Notes: a model not told the origin generated them from the sequence alone. 64,000 nucleotides of DNA from Cyrtodaria siliqua (GCA_037043455.1 JAWPHD010011220.1:2501-66500), one strand, 5' to 3'; shown: positions 1 through 12,560, counted from the first letter of the stretch. Made by a program: numbers and translations.

Positions 1-3000
1 CGCGCACACAAGCACGCGCAACCACATGTATGCATGTGCGCACGTACGTACGCACGCACGCACGCAAGCATGCTAGCACTCACGCACACGCACGAACACA
101 GACACACACACACACACCCGCTAACAATAATGCACGCACGCACACACACATACACACACACACACATACACAGACACATGTACACGCACGTACGTAAGCA
201 CGCGCGCGTACACACGCACACTCGCACGCACACACGCATACGCACGCATGCGCACATACTCACACACACACACACTCTAGTACACGCACGTACGTATATA
301 CATGTACACACACGCACGGAAGCACTCACAACACGTTAGCACAAACGTACAGACAAGTACACACATGTACACTCACGTAAACACATGTACACACACACAC
401 ACACACACACGCACGCACGCGAGCAAGCAAGCACGCACGCATTCACGTACGCACACACACACGCACGCGAGCAAGCAAGCGCGCACGCACATATACACGC
501 ACTCACAACACGTAAACACACACGTACAGACATTTAACCACATTCACACACACGTACACACATGTACACATACGTACACATATGCACACAAAAATACGCT
601 CACAGGCAGACACACGTACGCACACACACAAGCACGTACGCAAGCACGCACATACACACGCAAGTACACGCACGTATGTATAGACATGTACATACACACA
701 CAAAAAAAATCACAACACGTAAACACACACGTACAGTCAAGTAAACACATGTACACACACGTATACACATGTACACAAACGTACACACATGTACAAATAC
801 GCACGTACACTCATACACACGTACACACATACACAGTACACGTACGCATACGTACACACGCACACACGCACACACACATGCACGCACGGACGGACGCACG
901 CACATGCACACAAACACACACATACACACGCCAGTACACACACGTACGTATATACATGTACACACACGCACGCAAGGACAAACAACACGTAAACACACAC
1001 GTACAGACTAGTACATACATGTACACACACGTACACACATGTACAAATACACACGTACACACATACACACGTACATACATACACACATATACAGTACACG
1101 TACACACACGTATATACGTACACACACATTACACACAAGCACGTACGCACGCACACACATACACAAACGAGCGCGCACACACGCGCAAGTACACACACGT
1201 ACGTACTTACATACATGTACACACACGCACACCCGCACTCACAACACGTAAACACACACGTACAGACAAGTAACCACATTTACACACATGTTCACACATG
1301 TACACACACACATAAACATATGTATACAAACATACGCACGCACGAACGGACGCACACAAACACAGAAACACAGGTATGCATGTACGTACGCACGCACGTA
1401 CGCACATGTATACGCACGCACGCACGCACTCACAACACGTAAACACACACGTAAAGACACGTAACCACATTCACACAAACGTACCCTAATGCACACAAAC
1501 ACACGAACGCACGCACGCACGCACGCTCGCTCGCTCGCACGCACGTACGAACACACACACACAAGCTCGCGCAAACACAAAACACACACAAACACAAACA
1601 CACACGCACGCACGCACAAACGCACGCACGCACGTACGCACGCAGCCGATCGTACGCACACACTCACGTAAACGGACACTTACACGTACATACATGTACA
1701 CACACGAACGCACTGACTTAAAACACCTAAACACACACGTACACACACGTACACATGAGTACATACACGTACACACATGAACAAACAAGCATGCACGCGC
1801 AAACACACACAAAAGCATGCATTAACGCACGCATGAACATGTACACATGTACACATATGTACACACATGTACACATGCACTCTCACACATACGCACGCAC
1901 GCACGTACGCACGCACGCACGAACGCACGTAAATACACGTAAACACTTACACACACACGCACGCAAGCACGCACGCACGTACGCACGCAACCACGCAACC
2001 ACGCACACACGTTAGCACGTACGCACGCACGCACGCACACATGCACGCGCATGTACATACACGTACGTACTTACATGTACACACACGCACACACGCACTC
2101 ACAACACGTAAACACACAAGTACAGACAAGTAACCTCATGTACACACACGTACACACATGTACACACATATGCACACATACATACGCACGAACACACGCA
2201 CACAAGCTCGCGCGAACACACATATACGCACAAACATAAACACACACAAACACATCCGCAAGCACGCAGCCGCACGTACGCACACACACACGTAAACGGA
2301 CACGTACCCGCACGTACACACATGAACACACACGCACGCACACAAGCACGCAAGCACGCAATCATACACGCATGCACGCACGCACGCACGCACGCACGCA
2401 CGCTAGCACGCACGCACGCACGCGCAAGTACACACACGTACGTACATACATGTACACACACGCACACCCGCACTCACAACACGTAAACACACACGTACAG
2501 ACAAGTAACCTGAGGTACACACACGTACACACATGTACACATACGTACACATATGCACACAAACATACGCACGAACACACGCACGAACACACGCACACAA
2601 GCTCGCGCGAACACATAAACACACACAAACATAAACACACACAAACACACACGCATAAACGCAGCCGCACGTAAGCACACCCAAACGTAAACGGACACGT
2701 ACCCACACGTACATACATGTACACACACGAACGCAATCACTTACAACACCTAAACACACACGTACACACACGTACACATATGTACATACACGTACACACA
2801 TGAACATACAAGCACGCACGCGCAATTACACACACACATGCATGTAATTACGCACGCATGAACATGTACACACATGTACACACATGTAGACAGACACTCT
2901 CACACACACGCACGAACGAACGCACGTAAACACACGTTAACACACGTAAACACACACACGCACACACACCCTCGCGCGCACACACACCAGCAAGTACACA

Positions 3001-3361
3001 CACGTACGTAGATACATGTACACACGCACACACGCGCTCACAACATGTAAACACACACGTACAGACAAGTAACCACATTTACACACACGTACACACATGT
3101 ACACACACATACACATATGCACACAAACATACGCACGCACGCACGCACACAAGCATGCGCAAACACACAGACATATGTTTGCATGTACGTACGCACGCAC
3201 GTACGCAATCACGCACGCACACACACACGCGCGCATACACGCACGTACACACACGTACATACATGTACACACACGCACGCACTCACTCACACCCCGTAAA
3301 CATACACATACAGACAAGTACACACATGTACAAACACGTACACACATGTACACATACACAC
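1..3361. repeat. CA/ACGT-rich complex minisatellite
   Basis: Alternating purine-pyrimidine DNA made of ACAC, ACGC, GTAC and ATGT blocks fills the first 3.36 kb. A landmark phrase (cactcacaacacgtaaac, then cacgtacagacaagtaa) recurs near 325, 501, 708, 985, 1236, 1428, 1712, 2096, 2471, 2735, 3037 and 3283, so the array has irregular higher-order units of about 180-380 bp. Stop codons are rare in several frames, so long open frames rich in His/Thr (plus) or Cys/Val (minus) appear; these are composition artefacts, not genes. The left end is cut by the window. Such DNA can adopt Z-form or cruciform structures. Confidence 0.93.
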
Positions 3362-3414
3362 GCATAAATAACCTTATTGTGTTGATGAGCCGTTAAACAA
3401 TATTCAATTCAATC
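3362..3414 (+). repeat. SINE 3' end fragment
   Basis: This piece carries the phrase gttgatgagccgttaaacaa followed by attcaattcaat. It matches the 3' end of the tRNA-headed SINE present at 25849-26116, 43781-44095 and 52268-52588. It starts exactly where the CA-rich array stops, so the array edge is probably an old SINE insertion or a recombination junction. The body and tRNA head are missing. Confidence 0.8.
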
Positions 3415-3837
3415 CATGCAGTGTAGCCACAGTTGCACACCGCAAGGCCATATGTACACGCACATTTTACATGCAGGAAAATTCATTATGTTATATTGTT
3501 GTTTCTTTTTTTCCGTTCGTTTTAATTAAATGCAACTAAAACACATTATCATGGTTTAACGCGTATTGATACACATTAGTATTCTTTCAAAACGTCTCCA
3601 GTACCTTTAATATACCTAAATGTATATGTGCGATTGCACTCAGGTAAACTCAGTGAACAATTGCATTTGGCGGGAAATGTAGCAGAAATGAACACCAACA
3701 CGTCAATCAATTGACGAAATGTTGCACTACTCTGACACACCTAGACTGTATTGTTGTCTTGACACCTGAAAGTCGACTGGATTAATTGACTGGGGTTTGC
3801 TCTCTTAAATTCATGGAGTATGTTTTCACAGCACTTG
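3415..3837. other. No feature recognised
   Basis: AT-rich sequence between the SINE fragment and a hairpin repeat. No open frame of note, RNA gene or repeat was recognised. Confidence 0.5.
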
Positions 3838-3948
3838 TGGGCGCGGTGGGCGTTTTAAAGGTGCTCTAGGCGTCTAAAGGAGGGTTTAAAGGGGGCTTTT
3901 TAAAGCAGCGCTGGGCCTTTTAGACGGGACTATTGCGTCCCACCGCTA
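3838..3948. repeat. Imperfect palindrome, possible MITE remnant
   Basis: Outer arms pair as gcggtggg with cccaccgc, and inner arms pair as gcgtctaaagg with ccttttagacg. The whole can fold into a long imperfect hairpin. It is more G-rich than the flanking DNA. No target duplication is obvious, so the mobile-element reading is inference. Confidence 0.45.
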
Positions 3949-4084
3949 ATGACAACATATTCATGCACTGCACACAGTCTAGCAAATAGTTCCGAACCGC
4001 CATACAAATTCTACTAGTATAACCAGCAATATATACATAACTATATGCACTATATATATGTAGGTATATATATACTTAAAGTCA

Positions 4085-4514
4085 CCAGCATACTGGGTCT
4101 CTCAATTTGAACACATTTATAGGGACCACCATGAAATAGTGTGAATATACGTTTTTGGTATTTTTTTATGAATTAAGTACACCTACGGGTACTTATATAT
4201 CCCCATATAGTCGTAACTTAACGGGTAATTTATCTGTTAACGCCTTTTATTCTCAAACCATAATACTGGGTCTGACCTAACATTTTTGCTGGGTCTTGTT
4301 ACAGTATATATATACACACTAAGCAAATTATCAAGGGGAGATAACCCCTACTCAGGGGCCCAATAAACGTGTAAAATAAGTTATGCGCGAGAGGCTTAAT
4401 TAGGTAAATGTAGTTCTGTTAAACATGCATGTATTATTGGGTCGTTGAATTGTTGGGTCAAGACCCAATAGGCAGATTGAGGACCCAATAACAAGGTAAG
4501 GACCCAATATATAT
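4085..4514. repeat. Repeat with TGGGTC / GACCCA motifs
   Basis: The motif tgggtc or its complement gaccca recurs about eight times, in both orientations, and ends abut the PLE fragment. The left edge (tactgggtctct) and right edge (aaggacccaatata) are roughly inverted, as in a small TIR element. Target duplications were not found. It may have inserted into, or truncated, the adjacent reverse transcriptase. Confidence 0.35.
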
Positions 4515-5275
4515 TTGTTTTTATATTTCTATGAAATAGATTTTATGGTTGGTCTTTCAACAGATAGCCAGGCAGATGTTATTGAAGCCTTTAATGACAC
4601 CTCTCGGTATTCTGATGACATATTGAACATTGACCACCCTTTCTTTTCTACTATGGTTAATCGTATATATCCTAAAGAACTTCAACATAACAAGGCTAAA
4701 ATGTCTAATACTAATGCTTCTTTTTTCGATTTACATCTCTCTATTAAAAATGGTGAAATAATATTAGCAACATTTATGACAAGGGAGATGATCTTAATTT
4801 TGATATTGTTAATTATCGCCATTTAGATGGGGAAGTTCCAGGAGCAACTTCTTATTTGGTCTATGTTTCTCAACTTATTCGTTTTCTAGAGTTTGTACTC
4901 GAGTTGAGGACTTTAGCTGCTAATCTTTGTATAACTAAAAAGCTACTCCATTCGGGCTACGGTTAACATGAATTTCATAAACCTTTGCAAAATTTTATTA
5001 TCGTAACCCTGCTCTTCTTTCCAAATATAAAGGTAATTTAAGACCCTTCTGCGACAAGGACTATCACAACCTGACTTTTATGGTAACGTTATTTACAAAC
5101 TTCTTAAGATCCTTGGTCATGTTCACTTTCATACTAATATTATCTTTGTTAAACTTGTTAAATGGTTTATCAAAAGCGGTTATGACCGGTGGACCCATTT
5201 ACAGTTCGCCAATATGCTTTCCTCTTTAATTATGCGATGACCGGACAGACTGTGGACCCTATGATGACGTTTACC
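4515..5275 (+). pseudogene. Penelope-like reverse transcriptase fragment
   Basis: Reading frames here encode the palm and thumb part of the reverse transcriptase family found best preserved at 16770-17753. The first open stretch (to 4826) contains DVIEAFNDTSRYSDDILNI, where YSDD replaces the usual YLDD catalytic box, then FFDLHLSIKNGE. After a frameshift the protein continues with SYLVYVSQLIRF and near its end with FTVRQYAFLFNYAMTGQTVDP. Several stops and indels interrupt it and the N-terminal half is missing. Assignment to Penelope-like elements rests on the family pattern plus a GIY-YIG-like fragment elsewhere in the window. It is dead. Confidence 0.75.
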
Positions 5276-5704
5276 TTAAGCCTAAAAGGACGGTGACGTT
5301 TGATGTTTGTCTGCATTCTTGCCTTGTCGTGCCCTCAATGATTTATTCTCGATTTGCTCTGGCTTCTGCCAAGTCACTGAGTACATTCTTTGTGGCTTTC
5401 TAGGCTATTGTTTTTTGTATTTATATTTTACGAGCATCTTTGTGTTTTACTTACATTGCCTATTAATGCTGACTTTTTGGTTAGAGAATAGTGCATTGCG
5501 GGGATTTCTTTATTTATACTGTCCCGTTTTATTGGGATGACAGTAGGGTATGTGTGAGGTTTGGTGCACACTAGAACCTGGTTTAAACCACCAGCGGCCT
5601 TTTTGTCACTCACCGTTCCAAAGCGGTAGCCCTATTGTCAACCCTTTTGTGTTTGTGACGTCATGTGCCTTTATTCCTTAATAACATTGCCATTCATGTT
5701 TGTC
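5276..5704 (+). mobile_element. Penelope-like element 3' tail
   Basis: This non-coding segment follows the RT fragment in the same orientation. It shares with 29560-30075 and with the reverse complement of 16290-16770 the ordered landmarks tggctttctaggctattg, actgtcccgttttattggg, gacagtagggta, agcggcctttttg and ccgttccaaagcggtag. It is the 3' untranslated part of the element and recurs alone in several other places in the window. Confidence 0.75.
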
Positions 5705-5813
5705 GTTTTGCGTGTATTCTGTGAAAGCAGCATTTCGACTTTTGTACTGTATGAAAGTCGAGCAGGAAATGCAGCTTTCACAGAACACAGTCAACCCTAA
5801 AACACGCAAAACA
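5705..5813. repeat. Inverted repeat at PLE tail end
   Basis: Arms gttttgcgtg, ttctgtgaaagc, gcatttcgac pair with gtcgagc, gaaatgcagctttcacagaa, cacgcaaaac to form a long hairpin of about 45 bp per arm. The right arm has the orientation of minus-strand PLE tails such as 41425-41465, so this is probably the junction of two tail copies lying head to head, or the structured terminus of the element. Confidence 0.6.
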
Positions 5814-6150
5814 ATTACTTATTTTTATTCAATATAGGCCAACATAGTACAAATGCACTGTGTTGTGAGACTTATATGTTTGTAGTAATTAGTACGATTA
5901 AGGCATATTTGTAAATATAACGACAGTTATGAAAAGTGTCATCAATAAACCGTTATGCGCGCATTATGTAGGCGCCATGTTTTAAACATGTAAATGTATA
6001 AGCCGGGAACCGAGCATATGGTACTTAACAATGTTTATGTTGCTTCCGAAATCCGAGAACAAACGTGTTTCGAATGGGAAAAAACTCTTCTCGAGAAACC
6101 AGAAGATATATAGAACACTATTTTTAAGATAAGCTATATATGTGAATCTG
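5814..6150. other. No feature recognised
   Basis: AT-rich spacer. Open frames that cross it on the minus strand come from the neighbouring 22-bp array. Confidence 0.5.
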
Positions 6151-6750
6151 AAAAACGACCATCTGAGAATGATGAAACTCGACCGTTTGAATACTGAAAC
6201 ACGACCGTTTGAATGCCTGAAACACGACCATTGATGAAACACGACCGTTTGAATGCTGAAACACGACCGTTTGAATACTAAAACACGACCGTTTGAATGC
6301 TGAAACACGACCATTGATGAAACACGACCGTTTGAATAATGAAACACGACCTTTTGAATGCTGAAACACGACCGTTTGAATGCTGAAACACGACCGTTTG
6401 AATGCTGAAACACATGCTGAAACACGACCGTTTGAATGCTGAAACACGACCGTTTGAATGCTGAAACACGACCATTGATGAAACACGACCGTTTGAATAA
6501 TGAAACACGACCGTTTGAATGCTGAAACACGACCGTTTGAATGCTGAAACACGACCATTGATGAAACATGACCGTTTGAATACTAAAACACGACCGTTTG
6601 AATACTAAAACACGACCGTTTGAATGCTGAAACACGACCGTTTGGATGCTGAAATACGACCGTTTGAATAATGAAACACGACTGTTTGAATACTGAAACA
6701 CGACCGTTTTAATACTGAAATACGACCGTTTGAATACTCGGGAGATACAA
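6151..6750. repeat. 22-bp minisatellite with short 17-bp variant
   Basis: About 25 units of acgaccgtttgaatgctgaaac (22 bp) are arrayed in tandem. A shorter 17-bp unit, acgaccattgatgaaac, is interspersed at roughly 6225, 6308, 6470 and 6550. Copy variants carry tac, taa or tgc after tttgaa. The unit has no stop in several minus-strand frames, which yields repetitive open frames (SIQTVVFQHSNGRVS); no start context or flanking coding sequence supports a protein. Confidence 0.9.
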
Positions 6751-7017
6751 TGTATTCCGCATTAATTGTTTGTATACCAATTTGACTGGGTCTCCTTTTA
6801 TTTTAACAAATGTTGTGAACTATTGCGTGCGACATAAAACGCAGTCTTTTATCCATGGGCAGTTATGGAAACCATTGCAGAGTCGTCTACTGAAGGCATG
6901 CTACGTGTACTAGTCTGAGTTATATAGAGGATCTTACATGAGTACTCATTCATTATTAAATTTATTAAACGAGTTGGCAAAATGATTGATATAATGCAAG
7001 TCTCATTTTTGCTAACG

Positions 7018-7155
7018 AGCGGTAGCTCTATTATCAACCCTTTGTGTTTGTGATGTCTTATTTTATATTTTATTCATCTCTGTTTCTGTGTGTGTTTGTG
7101 GTTGACTGTCGTCATTGAATGCTACTTTTTCTGTTCGATTTTATATCTTCTTTTA
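7018..7155 (+). mobile_element. Penelope-like 3' tail fragment
   Basis: Contains gcggtagctctattatcaac, then tgtgtttgtgatgtctta, then ttcatctctgtttctgtgtg and gactgtcgtcattgaatgct, which is the same order as at 62450-62590. It is an isolated terminal piece of the PLE family with no coding part next to it. Confidence 0.7.
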
Positions 7156-7794
7156 CATACTGACTATGGATGTAAAGTTAGTCATATAGCCTAGTTCTGA
7201 GAATCGCTAATTAATTTTAAAAAATCTCAGAAAAACATGTGTAATTATTCAGGTTTAAGTATAACTTTTCACCTATTTTTAATAATATTACAACTATGAA
7301 AAAATAGGTGAATACTTCAAGACAATGACATGTCACCAACAATACTACATTGGCATCAACGTTTTCTTGTATTGCATTATGTCGCTGATACACTACATTC
7401 TCTTAATGTTATATTATACTAGTAATCGAGGTAGAAAACAAACATAACGACAAAAACAACATGTTGTTCAATAAAATTATATTTCGTATTTGTTAAATGC
7501 ATATGTTGGAAACCATTCCTCTCCTTTGAAGAAGAAAACTATATTAAAGCAAGCAAGCGAAATTGTCTTAACTTTGATCTAAAATGGCGTCTTCTTAATG
7601 AATAAAGTGCTCGGTTTGCTGTTATCAGAGAGTGTCATTTCTATTCAATAACAAGGATTAAACGAATGTTAAACTAGGCATTATCTGACGCTCAGATTAG
7701 TGATTAATGTACGTCCTCCATGTGCGGGCAGGCAAAGGTTTTTGAAATTAGCGTGTTCATCGATCAGTGTCCGTACACACTTACCAATCACATT
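7156..7794. other. No feature recognised
   Basis: AT-rich sequence without recognisable coding, RNA or repeat signals. The short inverted pair ttcacctatttttaat / aaaaaataggtgaa near 7268-7312 could form a small hairpin. Confidence 0.5.
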
Positions 7795-8020
7795 TTAGTA
7801 GTGTTATTACTTACCAGTGTTTTGGGATCAGCAAACCCAGCGTTGTGGCTTTAAAAAAGAATACCGCTTAAGCGGTGCTAGTGTGCATGAGAGGTGCTGC
7901 ACCTTATATTGCCTCTCATGAATAGACTCAATACAACCGAGTCTGCTACTTGTTCTCTTTTGTTTGTGTTTGTGGACTCCACGGGATCCCCTTTTCAGTA
8001 TTTATTATATACGAAGTACA
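7795..8020 (-). repeat. Double-hairpin dispersed repeat, subfamily B
   Basis: Read on the minus strand this matches 35930-36100: aaatactgaaaa, ggggatccc, acaaacacaaacaa, then gactcggttgtattgagtc, then catgagagg...cctctcatg. The two stems (agactc/gagtct and catgagagg/cctctcatg) are intact here. The same architecture with different stem bases is found in subfamily A (31719-32088, 41885-42150, 43120-43320). No protein is encoded. Family identity is unknown to me. Confidence 0.65.
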
Positions 8021-8390
8021 TGCAGGCAGGCGCGTATTGTCAAGTTCAAAGGTGAGTCAGCAAGCACATACACATGTTCCATTATACTTACCGAATGCAA
8101 TAAGAAAGGGTGGATGGCAAGAATCAGTTCGCCGATAGAAAAGGAATACTGATACATTTTTTAAAATGTCATTGAACGTATATTTATGCATGCCATCTGG
8201 TTATATAATTTATTTGTTGTATCCTAAAAAAAAGTTAAAGATATTTAAATCATTAGGCATTATTAGTTAAAATTAACTTATTTTTCAATGTTACTTTTCA
8301 CTGCCGGAACTTCTTTTTGAATGTCAAAAACAGTTTTTGCTTTATAAAATAATGTTATATTATTCACAGGTATTCGGCGCATAATTTAGT

Positions 8391-8461
8391 CACTACTACC
8401 CCCCTCTACTATACCCCACCCCCACTCCTATACTAATCCCTCCCCACCCCCTCCCACCCAA
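8391..8461 (+). repeat. C-rich low-complexity tract
   Basis: Polypyrimidine run dominated by cccc and ctcc, followed by aaaaaaaa. Simple low-complexity DNA with no visible gene. Confidence 0.8.
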
Positions 8462-10385
8462 CAAAAAAAAGTAAACATCATCCAAATATCATATTTGGTA
8501 TCGTATTTAGTAAGAATATGGACGATTCCGGAATTGCTTTGCGCAAAGTAAAAATTCTTAAAATGCGCAACGATTCCGGAATTGCGCAGAGACACTTAAT
8601 GCGTGGTTTATATAGTTTAACCCCTTGCACAATTCCAGAATAATCATGCGCATGATTAAGTAAGACGGTTTTATCTGTTGAATCGAAAGTCACTCTTTCA
8701 TTGGCTTTTCATAAAAAAAAAAGTTACTTATATCGTCAAAGTTGGTATGCAGATATAACTAACAGTAATCAGCGTGTTGCTGTCATTTTAAATACAACTT
8801 TGACTTGCAACATTGTTTAGATATCGATGAAGAGATAATAAAAATAATTCTCGGCCTATTTAGATTGTCTTCACCTAACCTCGACATAGGAACAGGAAAC
8901 CATGAAAACAATCATAGAGGGGAAAGAACAATGCAAATTGCTTGTGACAAACAGATAAAATATACATTTTTTTAATAGTTAAGTATGAAGATAATTATTT
9001 ACCAGATACATGTAATTTGAAGTATATTACTTCAACAATAAAGAGGACATATTTTATTTCCACCTTCCATAATATTTTGCAAGAAAATTATTCAATTGAA
9101 CCCTGTTTAACGCTTTCAAACACGATTGCATGACAATGCATTTTTTGATGTACATTCATTTCCCATTTAGTTATCTTTTTTGCCTACATAAACCGTGAAC
9201 CGTTTGTCAAATAAAACTATGTAATACTACCAAATAGGTTAGAATGAGTCGATATGACTTGTTGAATTGCATTTCATAACACGTTTAGTTATTGAAATCA
9301 GGCGATACAGTATAGACGATATGACTGATAAAAAGCTACGCATGCAGACAATGATACTTCTTATAAGAAATCATATAGAATCAATATTTGAGAATTTAAA
9401 TATTAAAAATATTTCAATAAATTAATATGATACAAAACTTAATTATAACTCGACATAGAAAATGGAAGATAAGATAAACTCACAGAGATGAAAATTGTAT
9501 CGAAAACCGTCGGCATACCACTCACTGCTTGCGTGTTCGTCCTTTTTATTACCACCTTTTGCTTGTGTGTCCTATTCATGTGATCGCTTAGGTATTTCTC
9601 AAGTATTTATATAAGCCCTAAAATTCATTAATTCAGTATTATTTCAGCTTTAAACATATAATATATATTTGTTGTAATATCATCATATATTAGTAATATG
9701 CAAAGGAAAATTGTTGAAACACTAAAATAATGAATAATAATAATTTGCAAATAAAACAAAAAGCCTATTACGCCGCGAATTAAAGCAAATGACACATTTC
9801 CAACTATAAATTAAATATTTCGAAATGTGCATCTATTGTCGTCATTAAGTTTGAAAAAAGCACACACTTCTAATAGTATTTCATTTTTCATTTCCTTTAT
9901 TGCGATTGGCTGATTAAATAAATGGGCGTATCTCATTGCATTTACACAATATGATTGGCCAACATGTCTCAGCGCCCCAACGATCAGTAATTGTCAGCGT
10001 GACGGAGCGGTGCGTGGACTCCTTAACACATTTGAAGTTGGTTTAATTTGGTCCATTATGAAAGGACTGTTAATTTAACTAATATTACATTACATGGTCA
10101 TGCATAAAACCTGGGGAAGCTTATATTAGTCAGTTTTACAATGTTTGTTTACGACAATAAAAACATATTTAAAACATGTTTTACTGATTCAGAAACAAAA
10201 ATCGATTACCTGTTTAAAATTATAATTTAAATGTTTTAATTTTACAATATGCAGGTTTTTAAACCGAAATTAAGATTGTATTTCATACCCGGGGTTAGAT
10301 TGGTTATGACAGTTAATTCTCGGCCACGTTATGATATTAATTTTGAATATGATTTTGTTATGTTATACGATGTTGTTTAATGCTT
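8462..10385. other. AT-rich intergenic DNA
   Basis: No gene or known repeat recognised over nearly 2 kb. Two CCAAT-type boxes (gattggctg near 9905 and gattggcc near 9953) precede the ORF starting near 10470 and could be promoter elements, but nothing else supports that. Confidence 0.4.
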
Positions 10386-10390
10386 TATAT

Positions 10391-10400
10391 TATATAAAGG
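10391..10400 (+). promoter_or_regulatory. TATA-like box upstream of 10.4 kb ORF
   Basis: The sequence tatataaagg lies about 70 bp before the possible exon beginning near 10470, with inverted CCAAT-like boxes further upstream. AT-rich DNA makes chance matches likely. Confidence 0.2.
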
Positions 10401-10469
10401 TGTCCGAGTCTCACTGATATTTTTTGGAAAACATTGACTCCACTTTGTTTACACTCAAATTTTTCAGAA

Positions 10470-10925
10470 GGGATAGCTCTCCATAGATACAGTAACAAAC
10501 TTAATGGAATTGTGTACCCAGTTAGTCGAGAAGTGAAGAGACATGTTACTCTACGGAGATATGACTGGTCCCATTGTCACCGTCATTCACCTCTGACACA
10601 CGACTATACACCGTTCACCCTGCCTAAACATATACTTGTTCAATCAGAAATAACGTATAATTACACATACCGATCATCAGAAAGCTCAATCCGATATCTG
10701 GTAGTCACAACGGCTCAATATTTCGAACAATTTTTACGTTCACCTGCGTTGTTGACCCGGAAATGCTTATACAGTATAGAACATAATAGAATAGTCATGA
10801 AGCTCTCTGATTCGTCAATGCGGGATTGTGTCGAATGGTTCCCTACTCACCAAAAGGATGATAACAAACGCTTAGAGTCAGCGGAACCAATATCCCGCGG
10901 TTGCGTCATTCAGTTGTGTATTTAA
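10470..10925 (+). CDS. Unrecognised open frame before PIF1-like helicase
   Basis: An open frame of about 152 codons ends at a taa (10923-10925). The frame has no convincing ATG at its beginning; an acceptor-like aatttttcag ends at 10469, so it may be an internal or terminal exon. The encoded protein is rich in Arg, Ser, His and Tyr (for example EVKRHVTLRRYDWSHCHRHS) with no domain I recognise. It ends 42 bases before the helicase ATG on the same strand, so it could be an upstream part of the same mobile gene. It could also be a chance frame. Confidence 0.3.
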   Translation, partial: GIALHRYSNKLNGIVYPVSREVKRHVTLRRYDWSHCHRHSPLTHDYTPFTLPKHILVQSEITYNYTYRSSESSIRYLVVTTAQYFEQFLRSPALLTRKCLYSIEHNRIVMKLSDSSMRDCVEWFPTHQKDDNKRLESAEPISRGCVIQLCI

Positions 10926-10967
10926 TTGTAAACACTGATCGTAAATAGTTCTAGAAGTTTAGTGAAA

Positions 10968-12560
10968 ATGCCTTTAAATAGTGAACAAAACCAGGCTTTG
11001 AAATGTGTGATCGACGGTCATAACTTGTGTTTGTTGGGAGCTGCTGGAACTGGTAAATCATATACCATAAAAGAAATTGTTAGGGAAAAGAAAAAGAAGA
11101 AGAAGACAATGGTAGTGACAGCAACCACTGGGAAGGCATGCTGTCCGAGATCAGGCAAGTTATTGAGCATAATGCTGCATATGTAGAAGCAAGAAAACAC
11201 ATACTGAATACAGATGTATTAGTAATCGGTGAGTGTTCGGTGATGAGCAAGCGCTTCTTTGAATGTTTGAATGAAGTTCTGAAAATCAAAAACAGTTAAT
11301 TGCCATTTGGTGATATCCAGCTAGTGGTTTCTGGAGACTTTAATCACTAATTCATTGTATGGTGATGACGGCGAATTCTGTTTTGAAAGTGAACTGTGGT
11401 GTAGGCTACTGTCACATAGAGTCTCACTGTCAACAGTTATTAGGCAGAAAGGGGTGAACTTAATTAGAGCAATTCATGAAGTGGCGGATGATAATGTGTC
11501 TTTAGAAACATCAGCATTTATAGACACTTCGCAACGTCCATTGCCAACGCCAGTTGAAAATGAATGTGTTAAATTATTCTCCAGGAAAGAACAGATTGAT
11601 TGATGACTACAACCGCTCACACATCATTGCTTTTCCTGGGGAACTATATGAATTTATTGCAAGTGACGTAGATGAAAAATCATGTTTAACAAAGATATTA
11701 GTGCCACGTATTTTGTGGTTAAAGGTGGGTGCACCTGTTATTTTAATGCACAATCTGTCTGACAAGTTAGTGAATCACCTTCGAGGAAAAGCGAGCGCAA
11801 TAACAGAGGATGGAACAGTCATTGAGTTCAAGAATAAATCTCAAGGTTCCCATGGAGAAAATTTGCCTTTCATGTATTATATTTACATCTAATTAATTAA
11901 TAATAATATAAAAGCAAACAGGTAATTCATGTAATTTTTATTAAACATATCTACTGTTAATAACAATAGGAAGCATCCTAGTGCCAGACTCTAGACATGA
12001 AGGTCTTTTGCTAAATTCGAAAATTGGCAGATTTTTATATATTCTATATGGAGTGATTACAGGTAAGAAACCAAATAGGCCTCATCGAGCTTATTTAAGT
12101 TGTAAGAACTTGTTCCGCAATAAAATGAATGGTTTATTCAATAAAAGTACAATTATTCAGTAAATAGGAACATATAATTTATCTCATTTTTTGTTAAACA
12201 CTTTCAAGTTCAACACATAATATAAAATTGAAGAGATATTATAAATGATACTTTGCTTTCAATTTCATGTATATTGATGTTACAGCATAATCAGTTTTCA
12301 GTCCATCCAGAAACATGGAAGTGGCAGCAAGTATCTATTGAAGCTGGCATTTGCCATTACGATTCATAAGTCAGAAGGCATGACCCTTGACAGGTATTTT
12401 TTGTTATTATCTTTTATTGCTTACACAGGAGCATCGCGGTCTAGGGTACAGCTCGACACCAAAAAATGTCTAGGAGTAGAGCGCCGGCCTGAGGACCAGA
12501 AGGACGTGGGTTTGAATTTCCTCTGGGGCAGAATCTTCACAATCCTTACGATAAGGCGTG
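10968..12560 (+). pseudogene. PIF1-like DNA helicase, broken
   Basis: Starting at the ATG at 10968, the protein opens with MPLNSEQNQAL and Walker A GAAGTGKS (residues 24-31), then a Lys run and TATTGKA. The frame then shifts and a segment usual for PIF1 (around TIHSF) is missing. Later pieces are recognisable in order: VLVIGECSVMSKRFF (a DECSM-type Walker B with D changed to G), a stop, GDIQLVVSGDF, then LWLKVGAPVILMHNLSDKLV (about 11712-11772) and LAFAITIHKSEGMTLDR (12344-12394), the C-terminal PIF1 signature. Intron-like gt...ag boundaries are possible near 12395-12429. The internal deletion, stop and lost acidic residue argue for a dead copy. PIF1 helicases occur as host genes and as part of Helitron proteins; no Rep domain or Helitron end was seen. 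Confidence 0.7.

Noticed and set aside
34..3365. Many long His/Thr-rich (plus) and Cys/Val-rich (minus) open frames
   Set aside because: They arise because ACAC/ACGT repeats contain few stops; overlapping frames on both strands and lack of non-repetitive sequence argue against genes.
5982..6701. 239-codon minus-strand frame
   Set aside because: Almost all of it is the translated 22-bp minisatellite, with parallel frames open in other phases.
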